Shown: positions 17,765-23,600 of the stretch, piece by piece
Numbering within the stretch: the first letter of the stretch is position 1
Layout of the letters: every line of letters begins with the position of its first letter
NCBI GenBank assembly: GCA_003427395.1
Contig: BFEA01000149.1
Coordinates: forward strand, 935,964-959,563
Source of the DNA: Chara braunii
Taxonomy: Eukaryota > Streptophyta > Charophyceae > Charales > Characeae
Direction of reading: 5' to 3'
Length of the DNA: 23,600 nucleotides
Made by a program: the position numbers and the translations under genes
Notes under the pieces: generated by a model
The model's input: the letters and a program-made list of their open reading frames with translations, nothing else
Told to the model about the DNA's origin: nothing
Databases searched by the model: none

Positions 17765-17824
17765 GGGGGCCGGGGGCGGCAGGGGCGACAGGGGCGGAAT
17801 GGAAAAAAAAAAAAAAAAAAAAAA
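17765..17824 (+). repeat. G-quadruplex candidate followed by poly-A
   Basis: Four G-runs (17765-17769, 17772-17776, 17782-17785, 17791-17794) with 2-6 nt loops meet the usual G4 pattern. A22 follows at 17803-17824. Confidence 0.7.
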
Positions 17825-18480
17825 GAACAGTGAAGAAAGGAAAGAAGGGGAAAAAAAAAAACGATACAAATCATGATTCAGGAAAGACCCAGATGTCAAA
17901 GCAAATCCACATCTCCAAAAATAACCTCCTTGGAAACGAATAACAACTGCTATCAATGCCCAGCCTTTCACCCACAAAAAAAAAAAAAAACACTAATCAA
18001 CAAGATAACAATTTTACCTCCTCGAAAACATCAATGACAAATAAAACAAAAAGAAAGAAAACTAACTTTTTTTTTATAGTAAAACTCACTAAAATAGTAA
18101 AACTTAGTAAAAACTTATTATTATTATTATTATTATTTTTCTCTCAGACTTAGTAAACTTAAAAAGTATAAAACAAAAAGCTGGCGGGAATGCGAATGAA
18201 TTTCACGGTCTCGTTTTCCCTTTCCCAGCTTCTAATATTTTTATATAGCCCTCGTCCATCCACTACCCCTCCTCACTCTTCCTGACCTTCTTCCCTCAAT
18301 CATCATCATCATCATCAACATCCTATCCTAACCGACGATCTGATCGATTAACACATTTCAGTAATCACCTTCTCAATCTTGTTTTTTTTACTCTTTTTCT
18401 CCCAACATTATCATCTGCTATTTCCCTTCATCATGACACACTCGCTCTTCCTTTTCCGATTCTTTACCTCCAATATCATC
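17825..18480. other. AT-rich and low-complexity DNA
   Basis: No gene seen. It contains A-runs, a (TTA)n run at 18116-18137, an (ATC)n run near 18300-18317, and pyrimidine-rich sequence from 18250 onward. Confidence 0.6.
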
Positions 18481-18489
18481 ATCACTCCG

Positions 18490-18945
18490 ATTACACCATC
18501 ATCACCTACAAAGGCTGCAATCCCATCGCGTAGCACTCCGATTACCCCAGTCACTACAACTTTCCTCTCCTCCTCATCCTCTTTCTTTTGCCTCCATTTG
18601 TGCATCACCTCCATTCTCAGCCAGCCGATCACCCAACGTACCCTCCACTGCAATCCTCCTCCTCCTCCCCACCCGCACAATCTGTATTGATCACCTACAA
18701 CCCCATCGAATAGCATTTTACGATTAACTCCGTCAGCACAACTTCCCTTTCCTCATCCTCCTCCCTTTGCCTCCATTCGTGCATCATCTCCGTTTTCACC
18801 TAGCCGGTCACCCAACCTTTCCCGCTACTGCAATCCATCTCCGTTTTCACTCAGCCGGTCACCCAACCTTTCCCGCTACTGCAATACACCTCCTCCTCCT
18901 CCTCCTCCTCCCCCTCCCCGCCCTCACACTCTGTATTGATCGACC
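18490..18945 (+). repeat. Tandem duplication of a ~200-250 bp pyrimidine-rich unit
   Basis: Unit 1 (about 18490-18690) and unit 2 (18691-18945) share CCTCCATT.GTGCATCA.CTCC, GCC.G.TCACCCAAC, a TCC run and CACTCTGTATTGATC-like ends. The second unit is longer because of an internal 51-bp duplication. Confidence 0.75.
18785..18886 (+). repeat. 51-bp tandem duplication
   Basis: 18785-18835 and 18836-18886 (CATCTCCGTTTTCAC…CTACTGCAAT) differ at two of 51 bases. This is the most recent event in this block. Confidence 0.95.
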
Positions 18946-19460
18946 GCCACAACTTGTACTGCGCTCTTTGCTCTGTTGTTACAAACGATCACAGAGGAAA
19001 TCGCTGCGGCAGCCTACCTCGTTACTTCCACGTACTGAGTCTCTATAACTACCATCCCCTTTCCTTCCTTGTTGAGTGTTCCTCTGCAAATCGGCCCCGC
19101 CTCTCAGGCAGTTTCCGACCAACCCCTTCCACTTCTCTCCCCCCTATCTAACGTCATCCCCTGCACTAACGCAAATGGCCGCACTCTACACGAGCAACTC
19201 ATGACAAAACAATGGTCCGTTGTGTCAAGTTCCTCCTCCTTCATACTCCTCTCCCTCGTCCTCCTCGTTCTCCTCCTCCTCCTCCTCCTCTTACAAGGAC
19301 AGGAGGGAGAAGCAACAGCCATCGCCATCGGCTATAGCCGATCACTGCCGAGGTTCCCTATCGCCTCGCTAACAGCTCGTCCAACTGGAGTCTTTAACAT
19401 AACAACGTGATGAATGGTAGGAGGTGGAGGACAGGCTCAGGTGATGTGGATAGGGTTAGA
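18887..19460. other. Pyrimidine-rich, no gene
   Basis: (TCC)n runs at 18889-18912 and 19258-19290. Open frames here only reflect low-complexity composition. Confidence 0.5.
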
Positions 19461-19463
19461 GAG

Positions 19464-19500
<37 letters not shown>
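19461..19500 (+). repeat. (GA)n microsatellite
   Basis: GA run with one AAAG interruption. It is followed by a short direct repeat, TTATCACAGTGCA (19513) and TTATCACACTGCA (19580). Confidence 0.92.
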
Positions 19501-19738
19501 GTGGATAGTGGATTATCACAGTGCAGAAAGAGAACATAGACGGAGAGTAACGGGAACATGGTGGACAAGGAGCTGGGAGGGTTATCACACTGCACACCTC
19601 CAGAAAAGCGCGGCCGGTTCTGCAATTCTTCCTTTCCTCCGTGATGCCCGTCTTCTCCACATGGCGCTCACCCCACAAGCACGCAATCTTAACGCCCGTG
19701 CTCCCTGCAGCAGCATGAAAATCCTCCTCGTTCTTAGC

Positions 19739-19764
19739 CTCTCTCTCTCTCTCTCTCTCTCTCT
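19739..19764 (+). repeat. (CT)n microsatellite
   Basis: Thirteen CT units, complementary to the GA run at 19461. Confidence 0.92.
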
Positions 19765-19845
19765 CCCCCTCCTTTTCTTGACCGATATTCGCCGCCGCTC
19801 GTGTGTCAACCACATCAATCAATCAGCATCTTCTGAACAATCACC

Positions 19846-19892
19846 TTCTCCTCCTCCTCCTCCTCCTCCTCCTCTCCCTTCCTTCCTCCCTC
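19846..19892 (+). repeat. (TCC)n microsatellite
   Basis: TCC run grading into CCTTCC repeats. Confidence 0.9.
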
Positions 19893-20100
19893 CCTCTCCA
19901 CTCTGTCGAATCGGCTTCTCCACAACAGTTTATCAACGTGCGTAAACCACTCCCGCCATTCGCCGAGTGAGCCTTTCCCGGCCAAATTCTCATCACAACC
20001 TACGCTGTTGACGACAACAGAAAACAAGAGAGACGGAGGAGACGATCACGAAGGCTCCGTGGGGTGCAAGCAATTCCTGCAGATCGCTCGCCCACGGGAC

Positions 20101-20305
20101 AGTCTTTTCTCCCTTCTTTTCTGTTTCGCTTTTTTTTTCGCTTTTTTTCCGTTTTTTTCGCTTTTTTTTCGTTTCTTTTTTTTGTTTTTTTTGGCTCTTT
20201 TTTCGTTTTTTTTTTCTCTTTTTTTTCCCACTTTTTTTCGCTTTTGTTTTTTGTTTTCTTTTTCCTCGGCTTTTTTTTTCGCTCTTTTTTTCACTTTCTT
20301 TCTGC
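20101..20305 (+). repeat. Phased T-tract block (~10-11 bp spacing)
   Basis: Runs of 6-9 T separated by CGC, CCG or similar spacers. Tract centres near 20134, 20145, 20155, 20165, 20179, 20188, 20200, 20210, 20222 and 20235 are spaced by about 9-14 bp. Long open frames exist through it on both strands (Phe-rich on plus, Lys-rich on minus), but they are a by-product of composition. Confidence 0.85.
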
Positions 20306-20433
20306 TTAATTCTTCCCAGGGACACATTTCGTCGTTTTGCTATTGCTCTTCCCTCCTCGCCTCTGAAACACAGTTCCTCTTTTTTCTAAAGAATGTCAAC
20401 AAAAAATACCCGGGCGCAAAGTTGAAGATGCAT

Positions 20434-20513
20434 CATGGGTGGATGGATGGGTACCCCCAAACACCCCATGTGTTTATCCGATCTGTTTGGGGTACCCATC
20501 CATCCACCCCATG
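20434..20513 (+). repeat. Near-perfect 29-bp palindrome with 20-nt loop
   Basis: 20437-20463 and 20484-20509 pair over 26 Watson-Crick pairs with a single bulged C, and three more pairs extend it after another bulged C. The loop starts CCCCATGTGTTTA (20464-20476), which recurs right after the right arm (20507-20519). Confidence 0.9.
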
Positions 20514-20519
20514 TGTTTA

Positions 20520-21500
20520 CACAACACCGAAGCCCTTCTTTCGAAATCCGTACACCTACTCTCCCAGCTTTTTCTTTTTCCCCTCCTCTCCCATCAATCA
20601 TATCGCCTTGAGAAGTCAATCAATCAGAAGGAAGAGAGTGTGCCAGCAGGGCAGGGCGCGGCTCCTTGGAGCTCTCGCAGATTCCTGCGTGCTAGAGACA
20701 ACACAGAGTGAGTGGAGAGTAGATCACACATCAGCAATCAATCAATCCAATCAAGACCGCCTACCATCTCCAATTCCTTCCTTCCACAGAAAAGTAAATG
20801 ATCACATGCCACGTCAGCTCTTTTTTCTATCAATCTCATTCAACCAGTCTCTTTTTCCTTCGTTCTGTCATCACTTGAGCCATCATTCACTCTGAGTAAG
20901 GACTGACTAATCACCGAAACAACAGGGAGTAATCAATCAACCGCTTTCGCTGATGACAGATATCTCGATCAATCGATCGATCACCACCACGTATTTACTT
21001 CCTTCCTCACGTCGTCACTGAAGCATCACCAAATAATCACCAAACAATCATCGAGTAATCACTCACTCGATTTGTGTCTGATTATTGAAAAGGGGATCAA
21101 GTTGCAGCAAATCAAAGCACCATGAGAAAAAGCAGGCCGTGGAGGGACGCACATTTCCTCCCTCGCCCTCCCATCGCATCCGAGTACATGCGTTTATTAT
21201 AACTTCAGAAGCGGATTCAATCAGTAACTACCCTAATTAATATGAAGCAGAGATAGGTTTCGATCCACGACGAAGATTCTCTCATCGAATCTGGTAATCA
21301 TTATTATATTAGTATATTATTATACAATAAAGCTCCTCGTCCTGACCCGGGCAGTACCAGGGAGGAAAGGAAGGGGAGCAAAGCGCAAAATCCACTGTGC
21401 TTTCCACTTCGCTTAACCCAGAGCGCCACGTGCACCAGACGCACGCCAGAACTTTCCTTGCAAATTTTCCACAAACCACTATCAATCAGACCATCGAAGA
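20520..21500. other. Region without recognised genes, ATCA-rich
   Basis: Scattered AATCA/ATCAATC words (20595, 20735, 20930-20965, 21025-21065), but no regular period and no protein motif. An AT-rich patch lies at 21297-21330. Confidence 0.5.
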
Positions 21501-21505
21501 ACAGT

Positions 21506-21506
<1 letters not shown>

Positions 21507-21552
<46 letters not shown>

Positions 21553-21573
21553 CTGTCTGTCTGTGTGTCTCTC
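21507..21573 (+). repeat. (CT)n then (TG/TCTG)n compound microsatellite
   Basis: CT run 21507-21544 grading into TGTG and TCTG repeats. Confidence 0.93.
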
Positions 21574-21763
21574 AGAAATCCATCTAATATACTGCAACGG
21601 CAGCAAATAAAATTCATAACCTGTCCATCAACTGTACATGTCGACACCAGGCTTTCCCCAAGGGGACTTGTCTCTCCCATTTTCCCTCTGCTCGACGAAA
21701 ATCTCCTCTACAAATTCCTGAACACTTCCCGACGCGGAAACGGTGCTCGCTACAGCCTGGTAG

Positions 21764-21765
<2 letters not shown>

Positions 21766-21845
<80 letters not shown>

Positions 21846-21944
21846 GGGGAAAACGTACTCGCCACACAATGCCTCTTAAAGCTCTCTCTNCACACACACA
21901 CACGCACAGGGGAAAACGTACTCGCCACACAATGCCTCTTAAAG

Positions 21945-22035
<91 letters not shown>
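21766..22035 (+). repeat. Compound (CT)n-(CA)n array with duplicated 49-bp island
   Basis: CT run 21766-21812, CA run 21812-21840, then a unique 49-bp island (GCACAGGGGAAAACGTACTC…) at 21841-21889 repeated identically at 21904-21952. CT and a long CA run continue to 22035. An undetermined base sits at 21890, between the two islands. Confidence 0.93.
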
Positions 22036-22037
<2 letters not shown>

Positions 22038-22682
22038 AGCCAAATACTAGACACGGTCCTTCAGTCCTTGATTCATCGCCCGAAAAAAGAAAAAAGAAAA
22101 CATGGAGGTGTGAAATGCTAAACAGGAAAACGCTAAACGAACAAGTTAACTACAGTTTCCTAACCAATCCACACAGCTCTGTTTCGACTTTTCCACACCC
22201 TCCGGTCATGGCTTCCTCGTCGTGACAAAGAACGAAAAGAAAAAGCAAAAAGCAAAAGTCCAGCTCATCAGAGGTAAGACATGTTGTTGATCTCTCCCTT
22301 CCTCCTAGCTTCCTCTAGCGCCCCCGGCCCCCCCCTATAGCGCCTCCACCGGGTGTCCTTTGTAACAGCGACTCCAACGAATGAATTGAAACTTCAGACA
22401 GACAAACAAAAAACAGAGCTGATTTACCTTAAAAAAAAAAAAAAACTATCTCATTTATTTCCCGACAACAGAGGAAAACGCGAGGTACATTTTGCAGATA
22501 ACGAGAAGGGGAGATGGGAGAGGGGGAGGGGGGGGAGACCGGATGCGAAGCAAAGATTTGAATGCACAGGAACGACCACCGAAAACGATGGATATCAAAG
22601 CAACACACGGCGGCGAGATAAACAGAAAACACAAACACGTGCTACATAACGAGGACATCGATCGTTCGAGTTCATTCTTAAT
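22036..22682. other. Region without recognised genes
   Basis: Poly-A of 16 at 22430-22445, a G-rich stretch (22511-22538: GGGAGAGGGGGAGGGGGGGGG) and a CCCCCGGCCCCCCC stretch at 22321-22335. No coding motif seen. Confidence 0.5.
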
Positions 22683-23040
22683 TGGAGTAGGGTGATTGGA
22701 TTGGGTTGACTGGATTTAGTTGATTGCATTTGGATGATTTTCGGTTGATTGGATTTGGATGATCGGATTAGGGTGATTGGATTTGGTCGATCCAATCTAG
22801 ATGATGGACTCGGTTGATTGGCTCGAGGCGAACCGGGAAACGAAAACTGGGACAGAAAAAACGGGTCCAATCAACAGAGTCCAATCATCCAGGGAAACGA
22901 AGACTAGGCCATTGGCTTGAGAGGTGGAACCGGGAAACAAAGACGCGGACAGAAACCCGGTGTCCAATCAACCGGTGTCCAATCAACCGGTGTCCGATCA
23001 ACCGGGTCCACTCATCCAGGGGAACGAAGACTGGGACAGA
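22683..23040. repeat. Inverted 15-bp minisatellite (TTGATTGG / CCAATCAA)
   Basis: 22690-22826 repeats GGTTGATTGGATT-type words in the plus orientation. 22862-23020 repeats the reverse complement, TCCAATCAACCGG. The right half also has a ~95-bp higher period: ATTGGCTCGAGGCGAACCGG (22818) against ATTGGCTTGAGAGGTGGAACCGG (22911). It holds three near-exact 15-bp copies of CGGTGTCCAATCAAC at 22958, 22973 and 22988. Confidence 0.85.
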
Positions 23041-23154
23041 AAGACACGTGAAACAGAAGGAAGCGACCTCTGCTCAGGATGAATACCACCAAGTGCCGAG
23101 AGTCATATCGTTCCGTGTAGACTTACCGTCTTTCCCCCGAGCTAAGTGCACCCA

Positions 23155-23235
23155 GAAAGTGGATGTATACAAGCTCTCTTTCTGGTTCGATACAGTCATT
23201 GCATGGATACCTTTTGTATCCGGGGAAGACGGTAG
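23155..23235 (+). repeat. Dispersed repeat, copy B
   Basis: Inverted match of 12873-12958. The frame 23100-23247 reads VYKLSFWFDTV, which parallels AYELLFWSDTV in copy A. The source is unknown. Confidence 0.65.
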
Positions 23236-23247
23236 AGCAGCCAACTA

Positions 23248-23508
23248 ACCGTTGTAGAGGCAGATGACACGAAGAAATCGGGGACACAGAGAGAAAGGAG
23301 GAGGCAGCAACCTATTACATGCGGGAAAGAATGAGAGAGAGCGAGGGAGAGGAACAGAGAAACGGACATACAGACACACACAAACAGGCACACCCATACC
23401 CACACCCACACACGTGAAGGAAAGCACAAAAAGCCGCCTCCACAATAGCGAGGAAAACAGGACGGGAGGACAAAAGACACAGAACAGGCTGGGCCCGAGG
23501 GAGGCGGA

Positions 23509-23510
<2 letters not shown>
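23248..23510. other. Purine-rich DNA without a gene
   Basis: GAGAGAGCGAGGGAGAGG at 23334 and CACACCCATACCCACACCC near 23390. No coding motif seen. Confidence 0.5.

Positions 23511-23600
<90 letters not shown>
23511..23600 (+). repeat. (GA)n microsatellite running off the window
   Basis: At least 45 uninterrupted GA units to the last base. The sequence probably ends at this repeat because assembly stopped there. Confidence 0.97.

Noticed and set aside
19993-20327. Lys-rich open frames on the minus strand resembling a basic nuclear protein
   Set aside because: These are translations of the phased T-tracts. Two frames give the same kind of Lys/Arg/Glu repeat, so this is low complexity.
20008-20895. 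A 295-codon open frame on the plus strand
   Set aside because: Its first third is Phe-rich translation of the T-tract block and the rest has no motif. Other frames of the same DNA are equally open, so the length is a composition effect.
22683-23040. CRISPR-like array of CCAATCAAC repeats
   Set aside because: Units are contiguous or spaced irregularly, the word changes strand, and the context is eukaryotic. It is a minisatellite.

Overview
This is a repeat-rich stretch of a eukaryotic nuclear genome. I see no intact host gene, no rRNA or functional tRNA gene, and no CRISPR array. The bulk is decayed Ty3/gypsy LTR retrotransposon, non-LTR (LINE) debris, a nuclear copy of mitochondrial cox1 (NUMT), tRNA-related SINE-like units, microsatellites and complex minisatellites. 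The cox1 pieces have the non-animal residue pattern (for example [20 protein letters not shown]) and read in the standard code with TGG for Trp. That points to an alga, stramenopile or plant rather than an animal or fungus. A multicellular (possibly brown) alga is my best guess, but it is only a guess.

Layout. 1-~4800: 3' two-thirds of Ty3/gypsy element 1 (gag tail with zinc knuckle, protease, RT, RNase H, integrase, chromodomain-like tail, polypurine tract, 3' LTR); its 5' end lies off the window. It carries in-frame stops, at least two frameshifts, and a deletion that removes the RT catalytic YxDD box. ~4800-5764: AT-rich spacer with a poly-T tract. 5765-12520: element 2, a complete but decayed relative bounded by two recognisable LTRs (5765-6611 and 11619-12520), with a primer-binding-site candidate, a Lys/Glu-rich gag-like region, RT, RNase H and integrase, but no visible protease. 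Two of its three integrase catalytic residues are substituted. 12521-15160: dispersed repeat, a long hairpin, poly-A, then two LINE polymerase C-terminal fragments on opposite strands, then a second hairpin. 15281-16150: G-tract with undetermined bases, a pentanucleotide array and a ~130 bp complex minisatellite. 16438-17200: two halves of a cox1 fragment in opposite orientations, bracketed by two direct copies of a SINE-like unit. 17200-23600: low-complexity DNA with many microsatellites, a G-quadruplex candidate, a helically phased T-tract block, a near-perfect 29 bp palindrome and an inverted CCAATC minisatellite.

The genes do not form a working system. Each retroelement's products would act in one replication cycle (capsid, processing, reverse transcription, integration), but neither copy here is autonomous. 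The observations most worth following are the long hairpins (13266-13366, 15081-15148, 20434-20513), the SINE-bracketed inverted NUMT, the inverted 15 bp minisatellite, and the loss of catalytic residues in the two retroelements.
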